Positions 16,284-23,811 of a DNA stretch of 33,651 bases are shown here, piece by piece. The notes below the pieces were generated by a model, which saw only the letters and a list, made by a program, of their open reading frames with translations, was not told where the DNA came from and made no database searches. Within the stretch, counting starts at the first letter, position 1; each line of letters starts with the position of its first letter. Made by a program: the position numbers and the translations under genes. This stretch comes from a virus: positions 1-33,651 of the IMG/VR virus record IMGVR_UViG_3300005466_000023; one strand, 5' to 3'.

Positions 16284-16407
16284 ATTCAACAACTCCATCC
16301 GGCAATATGCCCGTGGGGGTAAGGCGTCCCAGTCGCCCAGAGACTCCTGTCTCTGATTGTTACAGGATAATCACTTTCAATTGATCAAGTAAGTTGCACC
16401 GGTGTAA
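16284..16407 (-). other. portal-scaffold intergenic region with hairpin
   Basis: The gap contains a perfect 7-bp hairpin, CAGAGAC (16338-16344) with GTCTCTG (16349-16355) and a 4-base loop. There is no T-run on either side, so it is more likely an mRNA processing or stability element than a terminator. CACCGGTG at 16397-16404 is palindromic. I see no gene here. Confidence 0.5.
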
Positions 16408-18570
16408 CTAATCCCGATGCGCATCAGCCAGCACTTTGGCAATCTTGGCAGAGAAATCATGGTCCATTTTCTCCATTTCAATGTGGTTCTTTTGCTGATC
16501 AAGGCCCATTTTCTGTGACATCTGCTGGGCTTTCATGATCATTTCGGCCTGTTCCAGCAGGTGCTTCTCTTTTCTGATGCGCAATTCTTCAGCACGTTCA
16601 GCCAATTGAGCTTCTTCGATTTTCATCTTCTGCTCGTTCATCTGCATCATTTGCTGCTGCTGTTGCATCTGCTGCTGCATCATCATCTGTTCTGGATTTG
16701 GCTGTGGAGGCGGTGGCGGTTTACCCTCTTCCTTGGCCAGAATCTCAGGTGGCACAAGGGTTTTAAGCCTGTCTTTGACCTGATCCATCTGTTGGATATC
16801 GAGGTTCCCAGCCCACAGGTCTGCTATTAAATTGAACACCTGCGGATTGTTCGCGATGGTCTGCTGGAAGAACTCCAGCGCGATGTCTTTCTGAACAGCA
16901 AAGGATGGGCCAGTGCTGATTTCCACATCGAACTCACCGCCTTCGATCTTGTTCTTCACGACGGCCTGATCACCTTCTCCCTCTTTCTTGTTCAGAACAA
17001 TGGACTCTGTCTTGCCGTCCTTCTTGGATATGACCATATGCCGTGGCAGTTCACCGATAATGTATGGCAATAGGTCGTTCACGATCCTGCCACCCTGCTC
17101 AATAGCCTGATTCAGGTTATCGAAGAACACGTAAGCGGACATTGACCCTTCAAGTTTCCGTTCACGCCGTGCCTTGCCTGACACATCCCGTCCCTGCAGA
17201 GCTTCAGATTCAGAGAAGCCCATGATTTCCTGAATGTCCTGCGTGGTGGACTGAGCCGTCACGAACAAACCCTGAGGGACATCCGATGCCGGCATCTTCT
17301 GGGGCATTTGACCCGTCTTTGGATCTGGCTTGGCACGCAAAATACCCATCTGGAGCTCAGGGTTGCGCCAGTCCTGCTCATACCCAAGGATGTTGTCAGA
17401 CGTTCCTATCCACTGCTCACGTCTCCTGTTTTTCAGCTCTGCGGCCAGTTCTGATCGTGAATAATTGAGAAGTTTTTGAGCATCGCGAGCTTCGTGAATG
17501 AATGATTTGGTGTACTGTCGCCCTTCAATGTAATAACTGTCACCGTCAACAAACGGAATCGGCAACTGTCTGGAAGGCCATTCACTGAAGTCGATGATCC
17601 GGTCCCTGATCATTCGATAATGCATAATCCGATAGTCCTGAGTCTGTCGCTCGCCAATAATCACTGGAATCTCACGGGCAACAATCTCACCGACAATCGA
17701 ACCCTTCACAAACTCCCGGTTGTCCTCGAATTTCTTGGATCGGACCTTCCACTCATCCTCTGTCACTGTCTCACCGTTGGACAACTGGTAAATGATCAGA
17801 GGGAACCACTCTTTCACAAACTCGTCGCAGACTACGATGGTGTCCCGGGTCTGCCATTGGAAATCGAGCAGCATATAAGGATCAACATAAGAAACTGGAT
17901 TAGTGACATAAGGGAAAGTCGCAAAGAATTCATCACGCGTGAATATAAAGCGACGGGAACAGAAATTTCCATCACCTTTGTGAGGCTTCATGGCAGTCGG
18001 GTCCCATGCGCACATGGTTGGATCGGGAATAATGTCGTATCGTATGATCTTGTTGAAACTCATGGGGCTTTCATAGTCGATCAGGACGTGGAAGGCCCCG
18101 AAACCCAACATGAGGGCTGACTTAAATGCTGTTTGATATACCAGATCATTTTGGCTTTGATAACTTATTGTTCGGACGAGATCCGACCTCAGGTTTATTT
18201 GTTCCTGTGTGGCTTTACCTGTTAGAGAGCGTACGATTAGATCAGGCTTATTCTTACGCTGCTCTCCCGCGATCTTTTTTGTTGCATCGTACAGTTTATT
18301 GAACGTCATCGCTGGCTTGAACAAACGGGTAAACTCTGACCTCTCAACCGCTGTCCACTGGTCTCGCAGGACGAAGTTCATGTCATCCTTGCCGCGCACG
18401 ATGTTTTCGTTGAAGTAAGAGTTCCAAGTGTTCAGGTTCTTGTTGGCACGCTCAAGGGTATCGACCTCATTGATCCCAGCATCGTTCATTCGCTGAACGC
18501 GACGCTCTTCCATTTCATGGATTTCATTAGGGTCTAGATCAGCATTAACGTCTGTGGCTTCACGTTCCAT
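16408..18570 (-). CDS. portal protein, P22 gp1-like
   Basis: 720 residues from the ATG at 18570 (AAGGA 8 bases upstream), close to the 725 I recall for P22. Residues 30-480 carry the portal core: WNSYFNENIVRGKDDMNFVL, RKNKPDLIVRSL, MLGFGAFHVLIDYES and the YDIIPDPTMCAWDPTA segment. From about 620 there is a Pro run and then a Gln/Met-rich coiled coil (MMMQQQMQQQQQMMQM), which matches the long C-terminal barrel of P22-type portals. It forms the DNA entry vertex and binds TerL during packaging and the gp4-like protein afterwards. Confidence 0.9.
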   Translation of the reverse strand: MEREATDVNADLDPNEIHEMEERRVQRMNDAGINEVDTLERANKNLNTWNSYFNENIVRGKDDMNFVLRDQWTAVERSEFTRLFKPAMTFNKLYDATKKIAGEQRKNKPDLIVRSLTGKATQEQINLRSDLVRTISYQSQNDLVYQTAFKSALMLGFGAFHVLIDYESPMSFNKIIRYDIIPDPTMCAWDPTAMKPHKGDGNFCSRRFIFTRDEFFATFPYVTNPVSYVDPYMLLDFQWQTRDTIVVCDEFVKEWFPLIIYQLSNGETVTEDEWKVRSKKFEDNREFVKGSIVGEIVAREIPVIIGERQTQDYRIMHYRMIRDRIIDFSEWPSRQLPIPFVDGDSYYIEGRQYTKSFIHEARDAQKLLNYSRSELAAELKNRRREQWIGTSDNILGYEQDWRNPELQMGILRAKPDPKTGQMPQKMPASDVPQGLFVTAQSTTQDIQEIMGFSESEALQGRDVSGKARRERKLEGSMSAYVFFDNLNQAIEQGGRIVNDLLPYIIGELPRHMVISKKDGKTESIVLNKKEGEGDQAVVKNKIEGGEFDVEISTGPSFAVQKDIALEFFQQTIANNPQVFNLIADLWAGNLDIQQMDQVKDRLKTLVPPEILAKEEGKPPPPPQPNPEQMMMQQQMQQQQQMMQMNEQKMKIEEAQLAERAEELRIRKEKHLLEQAEMIMKAQQMSQKMGLDQQKNHIEMEKMDHDFSAKIAKVLADAHRD

Positions 18571-18778
18571 TCTGATCATCCTTGATCAATGGGTTTGTCA
18601 ACTTTACGATGCAGCTTTGTCAACCATCCGGGTCAACATTGTAAACTTCAGACCGAATCGGACGCCCCACTGGAGGCGTCCATCATCGGTTGGCTATTTT
18701 TCCTCCGCACCTTTTCCTGGTACTTGATTATGCGCAACCAGTTGGAGGGGAAGTATCGTCGCCAAACACATACTACCA
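18571..18778 (-). promoter_or_regulatory. intergenic region before the portal with GTTGAC repeats
   Basis: This 208-base gap is long for the late operon. On the minus strand it has three spaced GTTGAC copies, two of them as GTTGACAAA, and an inverted repeat GGACGCC/GGCGTCC with an 8-base loop. TTGACA matches a -35 box, but I find no good -10 at the right distance. A frame of 25 codons follows the Tad2-like stop, with no family I know. It may hold a head-gene promoter or a regulator site. Confidence 0.35.
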
Positions 18779-19024
18779 CTACGCTGCTGCTACTTCTTCC
18801 ACCGGCTTGGGAGCATGAACGCGCTCGACAACCACCCAGTCTTCAGCCAACAGGTCTTCAACCATACCCATCCATACCCCAGCATTTGGGTTCGGGATTG
18901 TCTGGATCAACCACATGAATGCCATGCCGGGCATGATGACACAGTATTTGCACTCAGCATGCCAGCCTTCACGGGCCACATACTTACCATCCAGCATTCC
19001 CTGTAACGCTTCTGCGAACTTCAT
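18779..19024 (-). CDS. tad2: Tad2-like (DUF2829) anti-Thoeris protein
   Basis: 81 residues. The pattern is that of the DUF2829/Tad2 family: MKFAEALQGMLDGKYVAREG, then W, a central MPG, and a C-terminal VEDLLAEDWVVVE. In characterised members such as Tad2 of SPO1-like phages, a small tetrameric protein binds the Thoeris signal molecule and blocks that defence. Whether this copy binds a Thoeris signal is inferred. It lies among small genes between TerL and the portal, with AAGGAG before the ATG. The C-terminus past residue 68 is a Pro/Glu/Val/Ala tail without family pattern. Confidence 0.8.
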   Translation of the reverse strand: MKFAEALQGMLDGKYVAREGWHAECKYCVIMPGMAFMWLIQTIPNPNAGVWMGMVEDLLAEDWVVVERVHAPKPVEEVAAA

Positions 19025-19036
19025 TGCCTTTTCTCC

Positions 19037-19285
19037 TTATGGAAGTGTATTTAAATTGATCGATCCTGCAGTGATGACTGGCTTGTACCACTGCGTTCCA
19101 TCTGAACCAACAGCGAGGATCACGTCTGTGGCCAGTACGCTGAACCCTTGGCTCTGAACATAGCTGTCCAGAAACCCAGAGGCGGCGATCTCAGCAAGGG
19201 TGTTGTCCGGGGCATAAAGGTGGCCAATACGGGGGATAATGTTGTTCTGGCCGGGAAAGTTAATGGTGAACTGTTTTACTGACAT
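19037..19285 (-). CDS. small beta-rich phage protein, hypothetical
   Basis: 82 residues. The pattern PDNTLAEIAASGFLDSYVQS, then TDVILAVGSDGTQWYKPVI and INLNTLP, occurs in many small phage proteins near structural genes: an alpha segment followed by a beta strand pair with an SDG turn. Function and location are unknown. It ends 12 bases before the Tad2-like start and is probably co-transcribed with it. Confidence 0.65.
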   Translation of the reverse strand: MSVKQFTINFPGQNNIIPRIGHLYAPDNTLAEIAASGFLDSYVQSQGFSVLATDVILAVGSDGTQWYKPVITAGSINLNTLP

Positions 19286-19296
19286 GGTATTGCTCC

Positions 19297-19770
19297 CTAT
19301 TTAGGTTTCCATTTGTTGGCTACAATATACCCGATACGGCTATTTGAAGTAATAATATACTGTTTGGTGCATGGTTTAATCCTTTCTACCTCTGCTGCCT
19401 GTCTTTTGATAGCCCACCGCTCCTCTTCCTTCCGGCACTCTTCATCAAAGTCACGATCTCGTGGGATAAACTTTGGCTCTTCCTGAACTTCATCAACCTG
19501 AACACTTCGTTTGTGATACCTGAAACTGCAGTGGTGCCTGGCATAGTTTCCGTATTGCATGTTTTCATGAACACAGTCCTCAAATACATCATACAACGAA
19601 CAACTTTCAATCGTCGGTAGTTTGTCTGTAATGAACTTCCCTGTGTCGATATCAAAATACTTTCGGTTGAAACCCATGGCAGTGAAGGCTGTCTCTCTGA
19701 CAACATCTTCCCGCCGTCTCTCTGATTTAGTATGGGGAATATTCACCCATCGATGATCTGGAAACCGCAT
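19297..19770 (-). CDS. hypothetical protein, Cys/Arg-rich
   Basis: 157 residues; GGA lies about 7 bases before the ATG. I do not recognise it. It is highly charged, with scattered Cys (CSLYDVFEDCVHEN, RHHCSFRYHKRS, EECRKEEERW, KPCTKQYIITSNSRIG) and no clear metal-binding spacing. There is no signal peptide or membrane segment. It lies in the small-gene block between TerL and portal. Confidence 0.55.
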   Translation of the reverse strand: MRFPDHRWVNIPHTKSERRREDVVRETAFTAMGFNRKYFDIDTGKFITDKLPTIESCSLYDVFEDCVHENMQYGNYARHHCSFRYHKRSVQVDEVQEEPKFIPRDRDFDEECRKEEERWAIKRQAAEVERIKPCTKQYIITSNSRIGYIVANKWKPK

Positions 19771-19779
19771 AAAAAAGTC

Positions 19780-19932
19780 CTACCGATTATTTGCCCGATA
19801 GAACAATTCTTCGTTACGCAGTTCCTGGGGTTTTTTTATCCCAGTATGGTCTGTCAGAATGAGTGGGACCTGACGTTTAATGTCATTGTCATTCTCCAGC
19901 ACCTTCTTCCGATTCTGATCTCTCTCGTCCAT
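19780..19932 (-). CDS. small charged hypothetical protein
   Basis: 50 residues from the ATG at 19932, preceded by AAGGGG with about 8 bases of spacing; the in-frame ATG at 19968 lacks such a site. The product is charged and Asn/Arg-rich (MDERDQNRKKVLENDNDIKR). It overlaps the end of the coiled-coil gene upstream by 44 bases. No family is recognised. Confidence 0.5.
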   Translation of the reverse strand: MDERDQNRKKVLENDNDIKRQVPLILTDHTGIKKPQELRNEELFYRANNR

Positions 19933-20362
19933 GTTCTTTCCCCTTTTTGGGTTTGCCTTCCAAGGCATGTTTCTGAACTATCGCCACGGCTTTTTTCTTA
20001 AACTTTGCCTGCAGTTCAATCAATTCCTCAAGCAACTCATGAAATTCATTCTTTACCAAAAGACGGTTAAAGTTACGTAGTCTTATTTCAAAGAAATCTA
20101 TCCTTTCCATTATAGGCTTCAATTGCTTTTCTGTCGTACTTACCGATGACCTGAACACTTCATGTGCGACCTCAGTGACCTTTGCATTGATGTGGTCATT
20201 GATCTCATTCTTCATACCTTGAGCAATCATCAAGCTGTCGAGCTTAATCGTCTCAAACTGTGCGGCAATTCTATTCATCCGACTCGACAGGTCTTCCATC
20301 GTCATTTGCTTGACGCTCTCTCTTTGTTCCATCGCCTTCAACACTTCTAAAGATACAGTCAT
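19889..20362 (-). CDS. coiled-coil hypothetical protein
   Basis: 157 residues, almost entirely helical, with long heptad-like stretches (SRMNRIAAQFETIKLDSLMI, NEFHELLEELIELQAKFKKK) and a basic then acidic tail (KPKKGKEHGRERSESEEGAG). I do not recognise the family. The ribosome site before 20362 is weak, so a start at one of the later Met codons is possible, which would also shorten the 82-base overlap with the zinc-finger gene upstream. Confidence 0.55.
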   Translation of the reverse strand: MTVSLEVLKAMEQRESVKQMTMEDLSSRMNRIAAQFETIKLDSLMIAQGMKNEINDHINAKVTEVAHEVFRSSVSTTEKQLKPIMERIDFFEIRLRNFNRLLVKNEFHELLEELIELQAKFKKKAVAIVQKHALEGKPKKGKEHGRERSESEEGAGE

Positions 20363-20444
20363 AACAAATATATCCCTGCTTCAATTCATCCCATCTGAAT
20401 GGAGTTCCCAGCAAATTACATTTTATACACGGCTCATGAGGCAT
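20271..20444 (-). CDS. small zinc-ribbon protein
   Basis: 57 residues from the ATG at 20444, one base after the TAA of the preceding gene and with a GGGGG site; an ATG at 20507 in the same frame lies inside that gene and is less likely. Two Cys pairs, CIKC and CYDC, 21 residues apart (second Cys of one pair to first Cys of the next), form a zinc ribbon around TPFRWDELKQGYI. The charged tail overlaps the coiled-coil gene. Probably nucleic-acid or protein binding; function unknown. Confidence 0.6.
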   Translation of the reverse strand: MPHEPCIKCNLLGTPFRWDELKQGYICYDCIFRSVEGDGTKRERQANDDGRPVESDE

Positions 20445-20445
20445 T

Positions 20446-20784
20446 TTACCCCCATACGATTCCTGTTGCGTGGCATGATACGCACTCGTCAACTTCTCTG
20501 TTTTCAACTATCCGCTTGCCAAGGCAGACCGGGCACTTGTGAGGGTTCTTTGAAAATAGGACCCTCTCACATTTCAACATACGTTCATGGGTCTGATTAA
20601 GGGTCTTTGTGTACTTCTCCATTTGAATCTTGAACATCGATTCAAGTTTCTCAAGTCGGGCTCTCTTGTCTTCGATATCCCAATCGTAAAGCATGTCGTG
20701 CAGAGGCTTCATGGCTTCATACATTTCTGAGTATTTCTGCGGTATATTCTTGCACCAACATTTTTCAAATTTACATTCAGTCAT
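20446..20784 (-). CDS. coiled-coil protein with C-terminal zinc finger
   Basis: 112 residues. The N-terminus has three Cys (CKFEKCWC). Residues 20-75 are a coiled coil, and the C-terminus has a DnaJ-like pair of knuckles, CPVCLGKR and CVSCHATGIVWG, in the CxxCxGxG style. Such proteins bind zinc and may act as small adaptors; the role here is unknown. The start overlaps the stop of the membrane microprotein gene upstream by 8 bases, and its own stop is one base from the next start. Confidence 0.65.
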   Translation of the reverse strand: MTECKFEKCWCKNIPQKYSEMYEAMKPLHDMLYDWDIEDKRARLEKLESMFKIQMEKYTKTLNQTHERMLKCERVLFSKNPHKCPVCLGKRIVENREVDECVSCHATGIVWG

Positions 20785-20929
20785 TCATATCACCGTGCTG
20801 TATCTTCAATGTGGCCGTTGTATCGCCCTCAAAGAATGCCATCTTGACCAGACAGGTTGTGCAAAGAACGAGGCACCCAAGAATTATGCCCAACGAAAAT
20901 ATCATGATTGGTTCGATTGATTTGGTCAT
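20777..20929 (-). CDS. small single-pass membrane protein next to TerL
   Basis: 50 residues, too short for most gene finders. The ATG follows the TerL TAG directly (TAGATG). Residues 8-33 are a membrane segment (IMIFSLGIILGCLVLCTTCL) with two Cys, followed by a short acidic periplasmic or cytoplasmic tail (FFEGDTTATLKIQHGDMND). It has no lipobox and too few membrane segments for a classical holin, but in the absence of an obvious holin it is one of four candidates for a lysis role. Confidence 0.6.
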   Translation of the reverse strand: MTKSIEPIMIFSLGIILGCLVLCTTCLVKMAFFEGDTTATLKIQHGDMND

Positions 20930-22489
20930 CTAGTTCTGCCACCTGAAGACTGGATTAAACATGTCTACCTTTTCCTGTGGTGCTTTCGCTGCCAGAATGC
21001 GGTCTGCAGCAAATTCCATCGCGATATATTGTGCCGCATCGTGTGGGTGGGATGAAGCGTTTTTGTGTGGAACCTCCCTGTATCTTTCCTCACCACTCAC
21101 GCTCAGACGCCTGAAGCAGTAGTCCTTCACAAATCCCCTGCGAAGCTGAGGCGCTCCCTCCCGGGAAACAATGAACCCGGGATGACCGTCAACCATGGTG
21201 TTCATGAAATATCGCACCGATCCTATACGTGGCTCGAGGTCATTGGACCGTGCTGGCGCTGTATCAATGCCCAGAGAACAGAGCTCACCAATACAGGACA
21301 GCTCCTCCATGATCATGTCCCCGGCAGTACCACTGGGATCACCCCGGGATATCCCTATCTTGCAGTAGGGAAAGTCCCTCTGTAACCCAGGGAGAACCAC
21401 GCCTTTTGCGAATGTCCTGATCCCCATATCCTCCGATGTGTATTCTTTTAGAACACGGAACTGCCCGCGCGGGGACATTTGAACCACTATGCAGGCAGGA
21501 GTGAGACCAAAATCCCATCCCAAATGGATAGGCTCACCCTGTATGGCATCAATTCGTGCCACTGAATGCAGGTCATCGTTGTACTCAGGATAGACTTTCT
21601 TCCCAAACCCTACGCTGCCGTACTCTCCAAGGCAGAAGACTTTGACGAAGTCTTCGGTTTGTCCTTCCGCGAGCTTGGTGTAATAGTCCGATGCGAGGTT
21701 CTGGGCGTTGTCACAGTCTTTGTTCTGGAACCAGTTTCCGTCTTCGTCTCGCAGGAGTCCTGGGGGTTGGTGGAAAATTCGATAACTGTCGAGCTGTTTT
21801 GTTTCGAAGTCCCGGAAGATCCAGTGATCGACGTCGGGAGGGTTAGTGTCAGCGATGATTCCCGACCAATAAGGGTCGCTACAGAATGCACGAGAAGGAT
21901 AACGATGATTAACGCGCCCCTTGAAGTGTGACAAGGCTCCCTGAGGAACTTCCGAAAGCTCGTTAATATACGCACCGGTCACCTCCAGAGACTTGATCTT
22001 GCGCAGGTCTTCTTCACGATCCAGCGCAATGAATATGAGCTCAAGCTCTATTATGCCATTACCGTCATTGAAGGTGTGTTCATAGGTCAGCATGGGCTTC
22101 TGTCGCTTTCTTATGTCTCCGAGCTCACCAAACCATGCCAACCATGTTTGGAGTGTGGTGGAGTAGAGTTCGCCTGATGTATTTCGGACAATTGCCCACC
22201 GTGATTTGCGTCTTCCATTGCTCCACGCTGGCATAGCGCAGGCGTTCCGAACAATGTGGTGAATACACATTGTTGACTTACCAGATCCATAAGGACCAAT
22301 AACAAGATTAACAAAGCTGTCTGTGTCATGAAATTTTGCCGCTGTTGGAGATGGAATGTATATGCGGGGATTTTCACTGGTGTAAAGAGTGGTTTCATCT
22401 TTCCCAAATAGTATGTGCTGCTCGTCCTGAGCGCGGAATGAATTCTTCAGAAAGTCAAACTCACGACGACAGTCAGCCAATGATTTCAT
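20930..22489 (-). CDS. large terminase subunit (TerL)
   Basis: 519 residues. The Walker A motif GPYGSGKST is at 65-73, a Walker B-like strand GAYINELSE at 172-180 and the coupling motif ADTNPP at 213-218. The C-terminal nuclease begins at LGWDFGLTP with metal-binding Asp at about 326. The order ATPase then RNase H-like nuclease is that of TerL proteins, and the length is near that recalled for P22 gp2 (about 499). It pumps DNA into the prohead through the portal. The start overlaps the NrdR-like stop as ATGA. Confidence 0.9.
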   Translation of the reverse strand: MKSLADCRREFDFLKNSFRAQDEQHILFGKDETTLYTSENPRIYIPSPTAAKFHDTDSFVNLVIGPYGSGKSTMCIHHIVRNACAMPAWSNGRRKSRWAIVRNTSGELYSTTLQTWLAWFGELGDIRKRQKPMLTYEHTFNDGNGIIELELIFIALDREEDLRKIKSLEVTGAYINELSEVPQGALSHFKGRVNHRYPSRAFCSDPYWSGIIADTNPPDVDHWIFRDFETKQLDSYRIFHQPPGLLRDEDGNWFQNKDCDNAQNLASDYYTKLAEGQTEDFVKVFCLGEYGSVGFGKKVYPEYNDDLHSVARIDAIQGEPIHLGWDFGLTPACIVVQMSPRGQFRVLKEYTSEDMGIRTFAKGVVLPGLQRDFPYCKIGISRGDPSGTAGDMIMEELSCIGELCSLGIDTAPARSNDLEPRIGSVRYFMNTMVDGHPGFIVSREGAPQLRRGFVKDYCFRRLSVSGEERYREVPHKNASSHPHDAAQYIAMEFAADRILAAKAPQEKVDMFNPVFRWQN

Positions 22490-22668
22490 TTCTGCCCCTG
22501 AGGGTATCTGTCATCCTGTGGGCGCTTATAATCTTTCAGTTTTTCATGGGTAGTAAAACGGGCGCCGCACTTCAGGCACTCCCTTCTGCGTGTAGTGGTG
22601 CCGTGATTTTCATCATGACGTACCCACACAACGCTACTGTGAGGATATGAACATCCCGAACATTGCAT
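22486..22668 (-). CDS. NrdR-type zinc-ribbon protein
   Basis: 60 residues. It matches the N-terminal zinc ribbon of NrdR: CSGCSYPHSSVVWVR, then TTRRRECLKCGARFTTHEK, with Cys pairs at 3/6 and 31/34. Host NrdR represses ribonucleotide reductase genes and has an ATP-cone after the ribbon; this protein stops before that domain. It could bind NrdR-box-like DNA or host NrdR, or serve as a packaging or late regulator. It is coupled to both neighbours (TAATG before, ATGA with TerL after). Confidence 0.75.
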   Translation of the reverse strand: MQCSGCSYPHSSVVWVRHDENHGTTTRRRECLKCGARFTTHEKLKDYKRPQDDRYPQGQK

Positions 22669-22850
22669 TACTTGCCATCCATTACCTGCCGCATGACTTT
22701 CGCACCGTCAACACGCTTGGCAGCTGCGTTGGTCGGATGTGGCACATTCTGGTTTCCGTAATGGATTTTGTTTTCATATCCCGGGTGTTGACTGTTTGGC
22801 ATATCAAAAGCAGTTGCGCCTACACCCTGATCACCGTTGTCTTCTTTCAT
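22668..22850 (-). CDS. small hypothetical late protein
   Basis: 60 residues; AAGGA lies 8 bases before the ATG. It is rich in Gly, Asn, His and Pro (ATAFDMPNSQHPGYENKIHY), with a basic C-terminus (AAAKRVDGAKVMRQVMDGK). No family is recognised. It lies between the basic protein and the NrdR-like gene in the terminase cluster, and its stop overlaps the next start as TAATG. Confidence 0.6.
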   Translation of the reverse strand: MKEDNGDQGVGATAFDMPNSQHPGYENKIHYGNQNVPHPTNAAAKRVDGAKVMRQVMDGK

Positions 22851-22866
22851 GACGATATCCTTTTGT

Positions 22867-23094
22867 CTATTTGCGAACGCCTCGAAGGGTTTTATTTCCT
22901 AACACCTTGTTTGCCTTGACGTCAATTTTTTGCTTGGATGATTCAGACAGTTTCCCTTTCTTCACCATCTGTGTTGCGCGTGCCTTTGCATTGGCAGCGT
23001 GTTTTTTATCTTCCATTGGATATTTCTTTGCGCCCGGCATACCAAACTCACTTTTTGGAATCTTTGCCCTTTTTGAGGCTGACAACTTTGCCAT
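22867..23094 (-). CDS. small basic phage protein
   Basis: 75 residues. The pattern LSASKRAKIPKSEFGMPGAK, YPMEDKKHAANAKARATQMV, then KGKLSES belongs to a widespread family of small basic phage proteins (I/LP-x-S/K-x-F-x-x-PG-x-x-x-YP-x-x-D-x-x-HA). Members occur in many tailed phages, function unknown. The first 47 bases overlap the end of TerS. Confidence 0.75.
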   Translation of the reverse strand: MAKLSASKRAKIPKSEFGMPGAKKYPMEDKKHAANAKARATQMVKKGKLSESSKQKIDVKANKVLGNKTLRGVRK

Positions 23095-23473
23095 CTTTGG
23101 CTCCCTGTTTAATCTTGTCCTTCATGTCATTGATTTCCCCTGCCAGTTCGATAATGGCAGAGTTGGCTGAGAAGTGTTTATGATGACGGCGTTCGAGTCT
23201 CCATGCAGCTGACTGCCATACTTCACCGTCCATTGCATTTTGAATGACTTCAAGGGCTTTCACCCCTGATTCACCCTCTGCTTCTTTTAAGGCATCGTAA
23301 AATTCTTGATATTGTGAGTCAGGATTTGATTGGGCGTCGATCACCCATTTACGGAAAACATCATAAGACACACCCGCATAGTTGCACGCCATTTCGTAAT
23401 AAGCGCCCAGCCTGATAGCGTAAATGAGTTTATCAGTGATTTCTTTCGTGAACTTTGAGGGCCTTCCTGCCAT
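23048..23473 (-). CDS. small terminase subunit (TerS)
   Basis: 141 residues. The N-terminus is GRPSKFTKEITDKLIYAIRL, then a helix-turn-helix (YEMACNYAGVSYDVFRKWV), an acidic helical centre and a basic end (SLKKGKDSKK). This is the usual form of TerS proteins that bind the packaging site and hand DNA to TerL. P22 gp3 is about 162 residues from memory. It is separated from TerL by three small genes rather than adjacent, which is unusual but seen in other phages. Confidence 0.8.
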   Translation of the reverse strand: MAGRPSKFTKEITDKLIYAIRLGAYYEMACNYAGVSYDVFRKWVIDAQSNPDSQYQEFYDALKEAEGESGVKALEVIQNAMDGEVWQSAAWRLERRHHKHFSANSAIIELAGEINDMKDKIKQGAKDGKVVSLKKGKDSKK

Positions 23474-23479
23474 ATTTTC

Positions 23480-23716
23480 TCAATCCCTTTGAGAAGTTTC
23501 GGAACATTCTACCAAGGAATAACCTCGTCGGAGTCTGATTTTTGTAATTTTCTCAATTTCAGCTCGGATCGAATCTCCTGCACCACACTGTACACGGCGC
23601 ACGACACGACTATTCCGCCCACCACGAACAACCACCAGTACGTAGTCATCCAGCATATCCTTTTCTGTCCTGATGTAATAATACCTTCCATTGGCATGAT
23701 TTTCGAATTTTATCAT
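23480..23716 (-). CDS. WGR-domain protein
   Basis: 78 residues. It matches a WGR-type domain: NGRYYYIRTEKDMLDDYVLV, VVRGGRNSRVVR, then a helix AEIEKITKIRLRRGYSLV. WGR domains occur alone in phages and plasmids and next to nucleic-acid enzymes such as PARPs, and are thought to bind nucleic acid. It is the first gene of the leftward late operon, just left of the operator-bearing divergent promoter at 23733. A second credible gene lies inside it in another frame (23509-23649). Confidence 0.75.
   Translation of the reverse strand: MIKFENHANGRYYYIRTEKDMLDDYVLVVVRGGRNSRVVRRVQCGAGDSIRAEIEKITKIRLRRGYSLVECSETSQRD
23509..23649 (-). CDS. membrane microprotein nested in the WGR gene
   Basis: 46 residues, in a different frame of the same strand, wholly inside the WGR gene. 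AAAGGA lies 8 bases before the ATG. The product is MTTYWWLFVVGGIVVSCAVY, a single membrane span, followed by a charged helix (SVVQEIRSELKLRKLQKSDS) and an acidic end. VVSC fits a loose lipobox, but the N-terminus has no Lys or Arg, so a lipoprotein is doubtful. Nested frames of this kind are typical of Rz/Rz1 spanins, but no spanin signature is present. A holin or membrane regulator is possible. Confidence 0.5.
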   Translation of the reverse strand: MTTYWWLFVVGGIVVSCAVYSVVQEIRSELKLRKLQKSDSDEVIPW

Positions 23717-23732
23717 GCGTCCTCATTAACAG

Positions 23733-23761
23733 TTGACACCTAGACACCTGAGTGTCATACT
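23733..23761 (+). promoter_or_regulatory. promoter with RHH-type operator (site 1)
   Basis: Consensus -35 TTGACA (23733-23738), 17-base spacer and -10 CATACT (23756-23761) point rightwards to the gene at 23812. The spacer is filled by GACAC (23735-23739), GACAC (23743-23747) and GTGTC (23752-23756). The same layout, GACAC-N3-GACAY-N4-GTGTC, occurs at 26696-26717. A bound repressor would block the promoter, and the divergent late operon starts only 17 bases to the left of the -35. Confidence 0.7.
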
Positions 23762-23811
23762 AGCCTTATAGATGCACAGACTAACAAAATTTAAACAGAA
23801 GGGGAACACAA

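Noticed and set aside
21566-21975. Two 121-codon frames inside the terminase gene
   Set aside because: TerL has complete ATPase and nuclease motifs; these frames are shadows without start signals or families.
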